Shown in pieces: positions 36,694 to 49,628 of a stretch of DNA of 64,000 bases. The notes under the pieces are model-generated. The model had not been told where the DNA came from and ran no database searches. It saw only the letters and a list, made by a program, of their open reading frames with translations. The position numbers and the translations under genes were made by a program. Position 1 is the stretch's first letter. The number at the start of each line of letters is the position of its first letter. Source of the DNA: Alnus glutinosa (lineage: Eukaryota > Streptophyta > Magnoliopsida > Fagales > Betulaceae); assembly GCF_958979055.1 (NCBI RefSeq), contig NC_084898.1, positions 23,153,102 to 23,217,101 on the forward strand, in the 5' to 3' direction.

Positions 36694-37537
36694 TAGGAGT
36701 GTGTAAGACCCGAAAAAAGCCGCTCCACTCCGGCTTGCAAAAACAATTAACTTGTGTCTTATATTCGGATTCCATTTGAGTTTTCTACAAATTGCATGGT
36801 GCGGTGCGGTTTGTGTTCGGGATCTTTTAAAATCCCGAGGACCTGCCCCGCACCGTGTAAATTAAAATAATAATAATAATAAAAATACCCTTAACCCTAG
36901 TGTTCCCTAAACCCCCTCTTCATTTTTTCCTTCTTTTCTTCTAGCATCGCACTCTCCAACTTCTCTTCATTTTTCATTTTTTCTTCTCGTAATACTCCCT
37001 CTTCACAAACCTCTCAAGATCTCCAAGTCCATGGCGAGCGTTGCAAACGTTACGGGGTGGTCAAGGTTGCTGGAGGTCCATAGGTCCGTGAGGTTCTCAT
37101 ACATGCTCTCGTGGCTAACAATGAAGATTTTCAAGGTCTTTTTCTCACACACTCCGATCTGTATCTTTCTGACTTTTTGTTTGGTTCCTTAAAAAATATT
37201 TCGAGATTTTAGCTCAGAAAATATTTTGAGACTTTTCTTTTGAAGTTTTATTTTGTTGTTTGGTTTGTGAATTGTGAGTGGTATCTTGTTTGGTTGTGGA
37301 GAAAATGTGAAGAAAAAAAAAAAAACCGAATATTTAGAGATACATATAAGTCTTTTCAACAAAACTCGCCACTCCCCGCAAACCTGCACTCCTACCCCGC
37401 ACATACCCATATTGCATGGGATTTCCTTAAAATAAGCGGTTCACGAGTCCAATTTCCCCAACCCCCAGGAGAGCGGGGCAGGGCCAAAAAGGGTGAAAAC
37501 CGCCGGCCCCACCCCGCCCCGCCAAGTGCCTACTCCT
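36694..37537. mobile_element. Possible gene-capturing DNA element (Pack-type)
   Basis: The ends are aggagtgtgtaagac and the inverted tgcctactcct, with GC-rich CGGGGC-type sequence inside the right end. Between them lies a gene-like segment: a pyrimidine-rich leader, an ATG at 37031 opening a 35-codon frame, and a GT at 37136 followed by intron-like T-rich DNA. This looks like the captured first exon of a host gene. The terminal repeat is short and no target duplication was found. Confidence 0.4.
37031..37135 (+). pseudogene. First-exon-like fragment, probably captured
   Basis: The frame begins MASVANVTGWSRLLEVHRSV and stops being coding at a GT donor-like site at 37136. There is no recognisable downstream exon. 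I do not recognise the parent gene. It could also be the decayed start of an unrecognised local gene. Confidence 0.35.
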
Positions 37538-37682
37538 ATTAACATTTTCCAAAATAATAGATTACAAATGATGATGAATTAGTAAGTGTAAAAATCTCAA
37601 GACTAGACGTGTAGTATGCCCCAAGGTCTTAGTGCTATGGCCTATGGGCCAAAACAAACTCTGCTTCGCCATTCTCCACAAG

Positions 37683-37861
37683 GAGTAATTCTAGAAATCT
37701 CTCATGTGTCACTCTTGTGTCCCTAAAAAAATGATGTAACTTTTAAAATCACCATTTGATCAAAATTCAATAGTGATCAATTACAAGTCTAATGGTGACT
37801 TTAAAAGTCACCTCATCTTTTGAGGAACACGAGTAACACAAGATGAACTTCTAGCATACTC
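37683..37861. mobile_element. Palindromic MITE (GAGTAAT family)
   Basis: The termini are gagtaattctag and the complementary ctagcatactc. The arms hold aacttttaaaatcacc and the inverted ggtgactttaaaagt. The 179-bp length agrees with the pair at 34.2-34.6 kb, to which it is related but diverged. Confidence 0.65.
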
Positions 37862-38193
37862 GTATATGGAGTCTGCTGTACAATACGTTCTCTTTCATTA
37901 ACGCTATAAGTATCAAAATGTAAGACATCATAATCATTGCATCCACAACTATATTATCATAATCCATTGCTCAAAACGAATTATCTAATTCAAAATCGAT
38001 TTGCGACAGTATCATTTAATGCACACAATACAAAAGCCATTTTCTTACTATATAGTATATATTACAGGAAAAAATGATATGCCGGATAAAAAGAAAAATA
38101 TTATTACGAGCCACCAATCAAATCCTTCAGATAGTACACACAAATATTTGAATCTCCACAACTCATCAGAAGTCTCAGCAGCATTTCCAGTTT

Positions 38194-41100
38194 CTAGCAC
38201 CTAATCTCATAAGAGCCAGCTTTGGTAATATAGCGAACCCACTCAACAGTGTTGTAGCCACTCTTCTCCCATACCTGCAGAAAATTTGTTAGTAAAACCA
38301 ATGAGCTAAACGCTGCATTTTCAAATAAAATTTGGGCATACTGCTAAACCCGAAAAATTACCTTGAGGAAACGGACACGTAAACCGGATGCCGTGAACAT
38401 GGGAACCTGCAGAAACAATGTTTCAAGAAGTCAGTTGTCCACCTTTTGTGTAGACTGCAATGACACGGTTATCTACAGGTACATGCAGATCATGTTAAAT
38501 ACTAAAAACCTGAAGGTTGAAAAATGTGTTGTATTTCTGGTTAGCTCCCCTATACTCTCCTTGTCCCATAACTTTTGAGAATGACATAGAGCATCGGTTT
38601 GCATAATTACCCCCACAAAATTGATTAAATTAATCAGATGCCAAGTCCTACATTTCTTCTTTTCTCTAACCTCATTTGGGATGTCAAGAAAGCCATATCT
38701 ATGACTTTAATGGTGCACGCCGAGCACCCACACCCTTTTGACTTCTATTTTCTCTATATCTTCCAAACCACGAAATGATACACATAAATTAACATAAGGG
38801 AACATGTTTGAGTATACTCTAAGCAGCTTGAGTACCATGAACACGCTCCGAACAGTTGGCAAAAGCCGGGCACCACTTATGAGGTAAGGGGAAAGACGGA
38901 AAAGCAAAAGACATGTCTCAACTCAACAACGATTAAATCTTGTTCACAGAAAGCATAGCTCAAGAACGATAAATGATATATAGAAAGACTTTCACAAAAT
39001 GAAAATGTAAATGTACAAAAAGTTTTACAGGATTACTTTTACAAGCTGCCAATGATCTTTCGATCTCCTTCCCCCATAAATAAAGGGTTAGGCAGACAGC
39101 TAACAGTACAATTCCAAATGGGTGTGAGTTGTATATGCTTATAAAAGAAATACTTCTACAAACTAATCGCGCATTGCTAGGCAAATGGTTATGGCGATAT
39201 GGCATGGATAAGGATGCTTGGTGGAGAGTCGCGGTGGACTGAAAGTATGGAAGTTTGTGGGGTGGGTGGTGCTCCCGAGAGGTTGCTGGGGCGTTTGAAG
39301 TAGGGTTGTGGAAGTTTATAAGGAAAGGTTGGGAGAAATTCTCCAAACTCCTTAGATTTGAAGTGGGGGATGGGAGTAGGATCAGATTTTGACATGACTT
39401 GTGGTGCGGAGATTTGATTCTGAAAGAAGTGTTCCCTGATCTCTTTGGCATTGCTCGGGTGAAGGATGCGTCAGTGGCTGATAATTTGGAGAGTTTGGGC
39501 GGGTCCATTCAATGGAACGTGAGCTTTATTAGAGAGGCTCATGATTGGGAAGTCGATGTTTTTGCCTCTTTTTTCCAGATGCTGGGCTCCACCAAGGTGA
39601 ATATGGAGAGGGCAGATTGTCTTAAATGGGTCCCATCCAAGAAAGGTGTGTTCAGGGTGAAGTCTTTTTTTGGTTCTATGATGTGTGCTGGAGGTACTCG
39701 GTTCCCATGGAAGTGTGTGTGGCGGTCTCAGGCTCCCCCGAGGGCAGCTTTCTTCACTTGGTCTGCAGCTCTAGGCAGAATTTTGACCTTGGACAATCTT
39801 AGGAAGAGGAACTTAATTATTGTGGATAGATGCTGTCTTTGCAAGCGGGATGGGGAATCAGTGGACCATATTCTTCTGCATTGCGATTTGGCTTCAGCTC
39901 TATGGAACAACATTTTCTCACGCTTTGGGATTGCGTGGGTCATGCCTAGGAGTGTGCTTGACTTAGTTGCTTGTTGGTGGAAGTCTGGGAGATCAGGGAG
40001 CGCTACTTCTTGGAAGATGGTGCCTAATTGCCTTTTTTGGTGTATTTGGAGAGAAAGAAACCTTAGGTGTTTTGAGAATCTAGAAAGCTCCCTTGAGGAG
40101 GTGCTAGAGTTGTTTCTTCATACTTTGTATGTCTAGTCGATGGCTTATTTGTACCCTTTATCTATCAGCTTTGCTGAATTTCTTACTTCTTTTTCGCTTT
40201 CTAGTTAGGTGTTTCCTGTTGTATACTTCTAGTGTACGTAGGGGCGCCTTACGCTTTCAATAATACTATCATTACTTATCAAAAAAAAAAAAAACTAATA
40301 TAGCAGCCAAATTGTCACATCATGGCATATCGCACAACACCATCAGCATGCATGCATGCATTTGATGCAGAGACTAGCAGGTTACCACAAGTTATTTTCT
40401 CTGAAACTCAATATTTACATATCAACAAACTTTAGAAGAGTGAAAAAGACATTACTGCAACTTCAGACTTAATTTATGGTCCTTAGTTGCACGGATTGCG
40501 GATTCTGTATTTTTTTTTCCCTCTTTTTTTCTCAATCTTCTCTGGTCTTTTAGATTCATTGCACTCGTTTTTTTTGTTCTTTTCAAGGTCTCTTGCATCC
40601 TACTTGTCCACATCATGGCATATCACACAACACCATCAGCATGCATGCATTTGATGCACAGACTAGCAGGTTACCACACGTTATTTTCTCTGAAACTCAA
40701 TATTTACATATCAACAAACTTTAGAAGGGTGAAAAAGACATTACTGCAACTTAAGACTTAATAGTTGCACGGATAGCAGATCCTGTATCTTCTTCTTTTT
40801 TCCTCTTTTTTTCTCAATCTTCTATGGTCTTTTAGATTCATTGCACTTGTTTCTTTTGTTCTTGTCAAGGTCTCTTGCATCCTACTTGTCCACTTGGGTG
40901 ACACCCGCTTGGCGTTTTCCAATGCATTACATAACTTCTCAATTAGAAAAATATATCCTCATCAATTTTATTTTTATTTTTTATTTTATTGTCCCATTCT
41001 CAAAGATTTCAGGAAACATCTTAAAGAGCAGTGGAGAAAAGGATTGTCGTCACTGGTGGATTTATAAAAGATAGCAATAAGCGCAAAAAAATATTTGAAG

Positions 41101-44100
41101 TTCAGTTTAGCAGTTTATGAACCAATTGACTGATGATTCATCCCTCATTTATACTGGCTTCAGCTACATTCTACTCTAGTCCAATCTATAAAAATTGTTC
41201 TTCCCAATCTTATGCTTATTTAACATGGTATTAAGACTGAAATACAAAACAATCATAAATGCATGTCCATTTTCATGGGGAATGTGAAAGTGGCAAACAG
41301 AAGTTGATTAATCACCTGGAACTCCATCTGAATTGGTGGCCTTGTCCAAGATTTCTTTTCTGCCATCGTGGAAATCAGCTCAACTTCTGCACTCATGGTT
41401 GGTTCAGTTTGCCCCGGAAATTTTCTTATCCTACAATATTTTGAAACCGCTAATTGAGAAACATCAATAGAACTAAAACAAAGCTAACTTTTTTAATTAT
41501 AAAAATAAACAAAATAAAACAACTAATAGAACATATTGTAAAAAAATATTTTATAATTGCAATTTTTTTTGGGGGGTGGGGGTGCTCTTTGGCAATCACA
41601 GCTAGATTGGTCACAGAATATATTAATCCTTGCAGCTCTCTGAGGCTTATCTTTAGTGTAGTTTTTAAAATACTTCTATAAGAAAACAAGAAATGAAGTT
41701 GAATAGGAACAAACAGAAGTTAGCAAACTAAGGCACTCACTTCCAAACCAAGCAATCAATAGCTGCATTGTACTTTGCTCGACCTGATGTCACTTGGAAA
41801 CTTGTTTTTGCTGTTTGTTTTGGTACAGGAATTTTGATGACAACACCAAGCGCAAACATTTTTGCACCAAAGACACTCTTTACCTGAACATTAACATATA
41901 TAAGCTAATGGAAAAGCTGTTCACATTCAAAGTTTGACAAATTCAACATGTTAAAGTTACAAACCTTAACATTTACTTCCATGCGTGTTCGACCAAGTTC
42001 CTTAATTGTTGGCAATACCCGGAATGGAAGATTAACACCCTCAGTGATACGATACCTATGGTAAATAGAATGAAAGAAGTGGATATTAGTTATGACCAAA
42101 AAAAAAAAAAAAAAAGATAGAATGTCTGGCACCACTAAACATCTCATGTTATTGAAAAATTTCCATATAAGTAACAAGATATGAACAAAAAGTTAGCTTA
42201 TAAGAAGCTAATCACATCAAATTTGTGAAACACCAAGTGATAGATGCAGTTCAAAATACAAATTCCAATGTATAAAAATATATGAGCCTCCAGTACTAAG
42301 TCTCCCATTAAAAAGTATATATATTTACTTATAATATATATATATATATATATCATATCTATGATTTATGGAAAATGACATTCCAATGTAAAAGTAACAT
42401 AACCAGCATAGTTGCAAAGGCCAAGCAAGATGAAAACTTGTATATGGAGAGGGAATTGAACATGAAAGAGAAATAAAAATAAAAAATAAAAAAAGGGTAC
42501 ATTATAAACAAATGTAACCTAGGTGAGGCCTTGATAGGCAATAAATGAATTGGGCTTGACCAAGATGTTTTGGAAATCATTAATATTAAAAAAATGACGG
42601 AACCATAGAATAAAGGAAAAAATGGATCTTTAAGTGGAAGAAGAGCAAACGAGTACTCTTGGGGAGAATAACAAACAATTTCTGACAAAAAGTAAACAGA
42701 CGGAACCATAGAATAAAGGCAAAAATGAATCTTTAAGTGGAACAAGAGCAAACGAGTACTTTTGGGGAGAACAACAAACAATTTTTGACACAAAGTAATA
42801 TATCCCATAGTCACAGACATCATTTGGTGGTTCATACAACAAAATAACATGCTTGATTATGACATACATCTCCAAAAGTTAGGGCGAGATTCATGTGATA
42901 TCATGCTTGATTATGACAGGTCATTTTCTCATTGATAATATCACAGATAAATTGAATGCCAAAAAAGAACACCAAGTTCATAAATCTCTCTGACTACCAG
43001 ATCCAAAGATACTTTAAATAAAATTTCAATATCTTATCATCACAAGAGACAAACAAACAACACTAACAAATTTTAAATTGTTCTCCTTTTCATGTTAAAA
43101 AAGAAATAAAAATTATGTAGAGCAGATAACTTCAAAAATGGATAAACACAATAGAAGAAAGTTCACAAAATTGAAAATTTCAAGGGGTAAGAGGAGGGGG
43201 TGGGAGTGCATACATTACTGCCAATTAAAAATACAGTACACAGGTATATAAAACATAATAGTATGTGAGAAAACTTGTGAGCGTACTTCATCAATTCAAA
43301 TTCACCATCTGGTGGCACAAAACTCACAGTCTTCTCTGTGTTAAACCTCGTCAAATTCACACATTGATGGAAGGTAACATCATCGAGCTCAATTGTTTTG
43401 CCACTGCAAGAAGTAGCATTGCCAAAGAGATAGTCAGACAAAAATCTAAAGATAGTGTCTTGCACAATCCAGCATTGCATAAGTTCATGAGTAATTTAAG
43501 TAAATTTGTGCAAGGCAAAAATGCATGCTCAATGTCTTGAACCAACAGATCAAGTTTTCCCCTATAAAGATAACGTTATGATAATAATATAAACATAAGC
43601 AAAGCATTCTTTATGTATGTTGTAATATAAAAATACAAAAAATAAAAGGTATACTCTATTACAAAAATATTAGCAACAAAATAGAAATCAATTGGAAATC
43701 AACAAAAGAAAAGGTGGCAGAAACAATTTTCTAAAAATACAAATACTATGAGATGCAGAAAACATTAGTTGGCACATCATATACAAAAATAAAAAATAAA
43801 AATAAAACAAATATGTTATTTGTTACAAACCATTGAATTTGAACCTCTTAAATTTTTATTGCCGATGCAGTTGGAGATAAAAAGTTTAGGATCTACTTTG
43901 AAAATGGAAAAAATAAATAAAATAAAATAAAGGCAGTTAAGAAAGTAAGAAATAATATAATAAGTAATCTGATTTCTTAATGAGGATCACACATTGCAAC
44001 AGTCAAGATAACAAATTGATGAGGTAACAAGCAAAGGTTGACTCAAGTATTCCTTTGGCTTGTTCTTTGTGTGCTACACAAACATAACAAGCTCAAATAT

Positions 44101-47100
44101 AGTTTACAACAATATCAAAAGATAAAAGTTAAAGATGAACACCAAGTGGAAAAATTGCAAAGAAAAAAAATCAACTTTTATCAAGGAAACAATAAGTTAG
44201 GTGTTTTTTTAAAAGTGGTTTAGAAAAATAAAAGACGTAGAAGGCAGAGTAGTGAAGAATTAGAAAGGTATAATCAAAAGTTACCTTTTAGTGGGACGGG
44301 CTTTAAGCTGTGACTCTTTCTCGAGGCCAATTTTATCATTTAAACCCAACTTCAAATCAGGCATTCCAGACAGGAAGCACTTCATAAGAATTTTGCCCGT
44401 TACATCACAGCGCAGTACACTACCTATATTTACAAAACTGATTATAAGTGACAAAACTAGGAAAATGACCGGGTGCAAAATACCTCCAAAAAGCACTACC
44501 CACCTTTTGAAGACATAAGAAGATTTACACTTTCCACAATATCCAGAAAGACCTGTACAGTATAAATGTTAAAAGAACCCGACAGAATGGCCATATCCAA
44601 TACAGAAAAGAGAAGGAAATTTAAAATCACCTCATTCTTTTTATAAACTAGGCCTTCTCTTCGCCAACCAACAGCACCCGTAACTTGCAAGGTTGCATTG
44701 GGAACAGGTTTATCTGTAGGCTATTTTTTTTTTCATAAGGCAGAAACAAATTATCAAAGCCTATTAAAATGATAAACACCGGGAAGAATAAATCAAATCT
44801 TCATCTGATACAAGCATATCAGACATACGATGTAACATACTTCTGAAAACATAAAAGTCACAACGGAAAAGGTTCTAGAAGACTGCTAATAGGGCATTCA
44901 TCGATCAGATAACCAAATCCTGAAATATATAACTAACAACTAACCTTGGATGAGAATGGGGAGCGCACTCCTTCCTGAGTGATGTAAAGCTTTAAAATCT
45001 CCGGAGATAGATTTTGTGGGTAACCAAAATCCATAATTTCTGCAATTAGAGGTAGATACCAATCATCAACACATACACGTTATGATCTTGATTCTGATTG
45101 AAAATAAAATGTACGACTTTTCATTTGCCAAATAACGATTGGTTTAAAGAGGTAAAGTTTTGAACAAGCAACAGAATAGATGAGACATTGACACACACAC
45201 AAATCATATTTAACAAGAAAATAACAGGAGCATTCAAGCATGACAAATACAGGCGCACATCATAGTTCACAAGCTATATAAAAGATACTGGCATACACAC
45301 AAGCATGCAAAAAGAAAACGCGTACATACGCCAACTAACAAGCAGCATAATGATACATTAGTTTTAGCCATTTATGCAAACAACATTGGCTTTTACTGCT
45401 GGAATTTATACTAGACTTTGCCATTAATTGTTGAGTTGTTTCATCCATTAATGTTTCCAAATAAGTTAGAATTTGCTACCAAGAGTGTATGGAAATAATT
45501 AAATATAAAAGATGGTATAAACACAAGCATCATTGTAGCCTAATCGTAATTGGTTATTTGCTTATACTATTTTCTAAGTAGCCTTCGGTTAAATCCATGC
45601 CAGTTATGTTTTTCCAATAACAAAAAAAAAAAAGATAAAAAAAAAAGAAAGGTTTTATAGGGAAAAATTAAACCAACCAGGTGCATAAGAACCCTATCAG
45701 ATCACACAGGTCACTGAAAAACCAGCCAGGCCAAATGGTTTTGGCCACATCTGATGCAATAGAGTGTTTGTCTCTCTTGTATACTTTTCGTGTGCAAGGG
45801 CTTTGGCTTTTTCTATCAATAAATTATTATTCATCGGAAATAAAGGTTCCAGGTCACCAGTTCAACAGCCTGATCCTTCCAGGTTATTCCAAGTCTAATA
45901 ATCATGGGTAAAATTATGCATATGGAAGTAGTTGAGTGCATTTGCCTCTAAAATTACATACCATCCAATAACTCATAAATGAGAACAAAATTATTACGGA
46001 TTGCATCTTCATCAAAAGCCCCCCCAAAATAAGATTTAAAAAGTGCAACAGCCTGCAAAGGTAACAGGAGAAGCATTAGCATCAGCTACCAAATTTCTTC
46101 CAAAAATTGGGAATGTTTTGAGAACTTCATTAACCACTCGAACCATATAGGCTAAAGACATTAATCATCACCTAACAATAAATTGTGCATAATAGGATCA
46201 CGTTTCCAGTCCCAATAACGGATTACGATTTGAAATATCAGCATGCCTATGGATGTTCTTTTTTTGTTCTTTTTATTTTTTTTTATTTTTTTTAATTTTA
46301 TGAATAGCATGCATGTGGATGTTGAGAAATGGATTTGGACTATGATTTAAATACAAGCCTACCTATGGATACTGAAAAATGAATGCCAGCAGATTCTTTT
46401 CTTCTTTTCTTTTTTCTTTTTTTCTTTTTTTATTTTTTTTATTGTAAGTTACTCACGCACCCAATAGGTCTCAAACTTATGACCTCACTCTCCGCCCCGT
46501 TCTTACTGGGGGACGATGTGTCTTTTGAGCTATAGCTCATTAGCACCAGATTATTAATAAGACTCAATATGCCTTTTGACATATCAACTGCATCTATCTG
46601 CAAACTAAAGCATATAACCTTTAATTCCGGATTCATCTACTTCCCATTAAGGGAATTTTAGAAGCTGCATCTAGCACTAACCTAGCTGACAATAAATATA
46701 GAAAAACTTCCTACTGGAAAAATAAATCTTGAAATCTATTTTGAAAAAGGCTAAAGCTGCAACCAAAGAAGAATGTAAATGACAAGGAGAAGCTGATTAC
46801 CTCAACAACAAACTTGAAAGCACAAGCTACATTTGCATTGCTGCTGACAACAATCACAATGTAGACATTGCTGATTCTCATATAAAAGAAAGAGCAACCA
46901 CCAATCTGCCGCACAGGACATGTACCAAGTTCTTTGGTTTGCATTATATGCATACGGAAAGCATCAACCATATTTCCCCTGACATAAAGTATAAGAGTTG
47001 GTATATAGAACGTGGACTAAAAAGAAAATGACGAGCATAAATAAAATTATTTTACATAAAACCCAAAAAAATGCCTAGCATAAAGTTTTCGCATGAAGCT

Positions 47101-48073
47101 TCAACAGCTCAACTAGGCAGCAGAGAGCTTCAAAAATATTTGCCATTTTTTGAAACAGATATACTTCAACACAAAATTAAACCAGAGTAACAATTCAAAA
47201 GTTTCCACATAAAGTTTGATCACACGATTAATAATCTATAACTGGTATTTGAAATAAATACACTTGCATAAGAAATTAGCATTTGCAACATTTCCTCAAA
47301 GCATTATTTGAACAAGACTTTGTGCCCAAACCAATTAAAAACTTGATGCAACAGCAAGGTAATCAGGCCACCTAAGCCAAAGCAGCAAATCATGTACTAT
47401 GACAGAACAACAATTAACGCACTATTCGAAGACCATCACTCCTACTCCTCAAGAAACAACTCCAAATTTTCTCAAGTTGCTCAACCACATAGGAAGAGAC
47501 TTGAAAATGTATATACCAGTGCCTGCACCAATAAGGCCTTCCCAAAATCCATAGATTGAGAACAAACTACAAAAACTATATACCATTTAATTTAATCCCA
47601 ACAATTTAATTTGGTAATCACTGCCACCAACCAATCTAAGCTGCATGACAAATAGGATCACAAATGCCTGTACACTTCTATAGTATGTAGAACAAACTAT
47701 GTACCCATGTCCAACATGTGATCGATATTCAGTACACTTTCATTGCTTTTTGTAACCTAAATGAAAGCACGACATACCCATTACACAGATACTTTTACCC
47801 ACAAAAACAGCTAATCCATTATTCAAAAACCTTCTTTGAACACATCAAACTTTGGCTATTATAAACAAAATTTTGTCACATCAATGCGTCACATACTTGA
47901 ATTTAAGCATCATTTTACACATAACCCATCAAATTTTACACCAAAGCACCAAGAATTAACGAGCAACAGAGAAAGAGAGAGGATAATCACCCGACATCGT
48001 CACGATAGAGGCGATTGATGAGGACATCGCCTCGGAGGTTCAGGAAGTATATAGCCGAAGCGGCCACCGGCAT
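38194..48073 (-). CDS. AP2M: AP-2 complex subunit mu (AP2M)
   Basis: Thirteen minus-strand exons: 48073-47991, 46978-46801, 46052-45962, 45039-44945, 44720-44631, 44552-44504, 44423-44285, 43403-43287, 42055-41965, 41883-41741, 41430-41316, 38406-38362 and 38274-38194. All have GT/AG borders and closing phases and give 438 aa, the length I recall for Arabidopsis AP2M. The N-terminal longin-like domain (about 1-140) starts [20 protein letters not shown]. The mu-homology domain (about 170-438) includes [17 protein letters not shown] and ends [10 protein letters not shown]-2 links clathrin to plasma-membrane cargo; the mu subunit binds YxxPhi sorting signals and phosphoinositides. Family identity is essentially certain. 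Introns carry a LINE (intron 11), a SINE (intron 2), a LINE tail (intron 3) and tandem duplications. Confidence 0.97.
39168..40294 (+). mobile_element. 5'-truncated LINE in AP2M intron 11
   Basis: One frame from 39168 to 40136 reads as the end of a LINE ORF2, starting [12 protein letters not shown] and broken by stops at 39240-39242 and 39390-39392. It includes the zf-RVT zinc-binding motif ([18 protein letters not shown]) and [16 protein letters not shown]. The tail has gtgtacgtaggggcgcctta and a terminal A run. An 8-bp target duplication, aaactaat, flanks it at 39160-39167 and 40292-40299 (overlapping the A run). It is antisense to AP2M and cannot encode an active protein. Confidence 0.9.
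40316..40893. repeat. Tandem duplication, 293-bp period, in AP2M intron 11
   Basis: Unit 1 (40316-40608) and unit 2 (40609 to about 40893) both begin cacatcatggcatatc and end near gcatcctacttgtcc. They are highly similar, differing by scattered substitutions and short indels. It begins 22 bases after the LINE A tail. Confidence 0.85.
42596..42795. repeat. Tandem duplication, 103-bp period, in AP2M intron 8
   Basis: Two units start at 42596 and 42699 with gacggaaccatagaataaag and remain similar to the end of the second unit. An open frame on the minus strand across it (up to 163 codons) is repetitive and not conserved in type, so I do not call a gene. Confidence 0.8.
45755..45855 (+). mobile_element. 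LINE-type 3' tail remnant in AP2M intron 3
   Basis: The stretch reads ctcttgtatacttttcgtgt, then gcaagggctttggc, then caataaattattattcatcg, the same order of blocks as other LINE tails in the window. No coding sequence is attached. Confidence 0.4.
46396..46565 (-). mobile_element. SINE in AP2M intron 2
   Basis: On the minus strand the sequence begins ggtgctaatgagctatagct, includes a box-B-like gtttgagacc, and continues into gggtgcgtgagtaactta and a long A-rich tail (T-rich at 46396-46440 on the plus strand). The order box A, box B, A tail fits a tRNA-derived SINE. The target duplication is unclear. Confidence 0.6.
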
Positions 48074-49069
48074 GTCTGATCCAGTGGATCGCGTACAAAA
48101 CCAAAATACAGAAACACCGATCAGATGGACGGTGACGAGGGGTGGGTGGGACGTCAGATCTGGAGAACGGACGGCGTTGCGTGCGCGACTACAGCGTCGG
48201 AAATGGTCGTGCTCTTCGGATGTGAGGGACACAGAATGGAAAAGTTTCAGGTCGCAGAGCTGCAGTCAGCGCATCCGGTCTTGGTTTGTATCCCACGCGT
48301 GGCGAGGCTGGCGGCACGTGCCGTTCAAATGAAAATCAGTGCAAAAGAGTTGGGGGCTTGGGGCCCGGGTCGCAAAATTTGTGTCTTGTCTTTTGGATTT
48401 TTAAAAGATTTTTGGAAAACAAAAATAAAAAGTTAACGGCTCGTTTAGACGTACAAATTTTTGAAAAATTGTAAATATCGAAAGAAAAAAAAATTATTTT
48501 TTTAGATTATATTTGAATGGTTTAAAAAATTTGAGATAAAACTATAAAAAAAAATTGATATAATCTGAATAAAATTTAAATTTTAAATATTAATTAAATT
48601 TATTTTATTTAATATCTCAATTAGATCACTTTTTTTTATTTATAAAATATTTTTTAAAACTTTTTATTTTATTTTATAACTTATTAGATATAGAATGACT
48701 TATCACTTGATTTAAAGACATTAAATAATAAGATTTAAAGAAAAAAAATAAAAATAAGTTATATAACGATTGATTTGTAATAGAACATAATGCGAAAAAA
48801 AATTGTTGGACGTTGAAGACTCATTGATGGTGTAATCACATCTATTATACACAATGCAAACAATTAGAATTTATGCACTTTGAAAACTTTTTATATTTTT
48901 CTAAATATTCAATTCAAATAAACGTTGGAAAAAAAAAAATTTATGCACGTTGGACTAATTTCATGAATGTAAAAATAGAGCTTCTAAAAATAGTAAAAAA
49001 GTTGGACTTTCCAATATTTTATAGATGCTTTTTGAAAAACTTTCAATTTATAATTACTTTTACCATAAT

Positions 49070-49290
49070 TGAGGGCCTTAATTATAAATTATTTATTAAA
49101 ATTTTTACCATATTAGAGTCTTAAAATTTGTTTTGAAAATAACATTTATTGTACAATTATTAAGCTGGGACCTTAATTAAAAAATATTTTATTAACTTTT
49201 TACCATATTAGAGCCTTCAAATATTTTTTTGAGCAATACATTTTTTTAATATATATATATATATATATATTGTATAATTATTAATTGGGA
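49070..49290. repeat. Degenerate tandem duplication in AT-rich DNA
   Basis: Two units of about 95-120 bp share ggccttaatta/ggaccttaatta, ttaccatattagag and tgtacaattatta/tgtataattatta. A (TA)n expansion lengthens the second. It may be part of an old transposon, as the sequence after it resembles the end of the hAT-like element at 31.9 kb. Confidence 0.5.
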
Positions 49291-49628
49291 ACCTTATTCA
49301 ATTGAGAGCCTTACACGACCGCCTAAGTCGCCTAAAGCTCGAGCAACCCATACCAGAGACGACATCTAAAACACCAAAATATTTTTTAGAAAATTTTCCA
49401 CACATTTCCTATGTGAGTATTTTGATAAATCTAGTGTTTATTTTGTTTTATGTAGAGACAAACTTATTCCTTACAAAATAAAACAAATTTAGAGAGAGAG
49501 GGAGGTGGTTACACCAACGGAGGAGAGAGGGTGCTCATCTGACCACCCTAGGTCCCCAATAGGATAGAGGTGACCTTACCCTGTTATAAACTAGAGTTTA
49601 GAAATTCTTGGTGAGGGGTTAAAAATTA

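Larger units (their letters stand above)
33381..38193. other. Intergenic region between the clade-B AHL gene and AP2M
   Basis: No host gene is supported. The AHL leader and promoter occupy the first few hundred bases. The rest holds an AT-rich repeat (33710-33970), paired MITEs (34237-34636), a SINE (35318-35440), a possible gene-capturing element (about 36694-37537) and another MITE (37683-37861). Confidence 0.65.

Noticed and set aside
42359..42850. Open frame of 163 codons on the minus strand in AP2M intron 8
   Set aside because: It spans a tandem duplication, so the peptide repeats itself, and it is hydrophobic and low in complexity. The flanking AP2M exons splice across it with correct phase.
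48015..48436. Open frames on the plus strand over AP2M exon 1
   Set aside because: They are antisense to the AP2M start and promoter region, show no recognisable domain, and overlap the conserved first exon.
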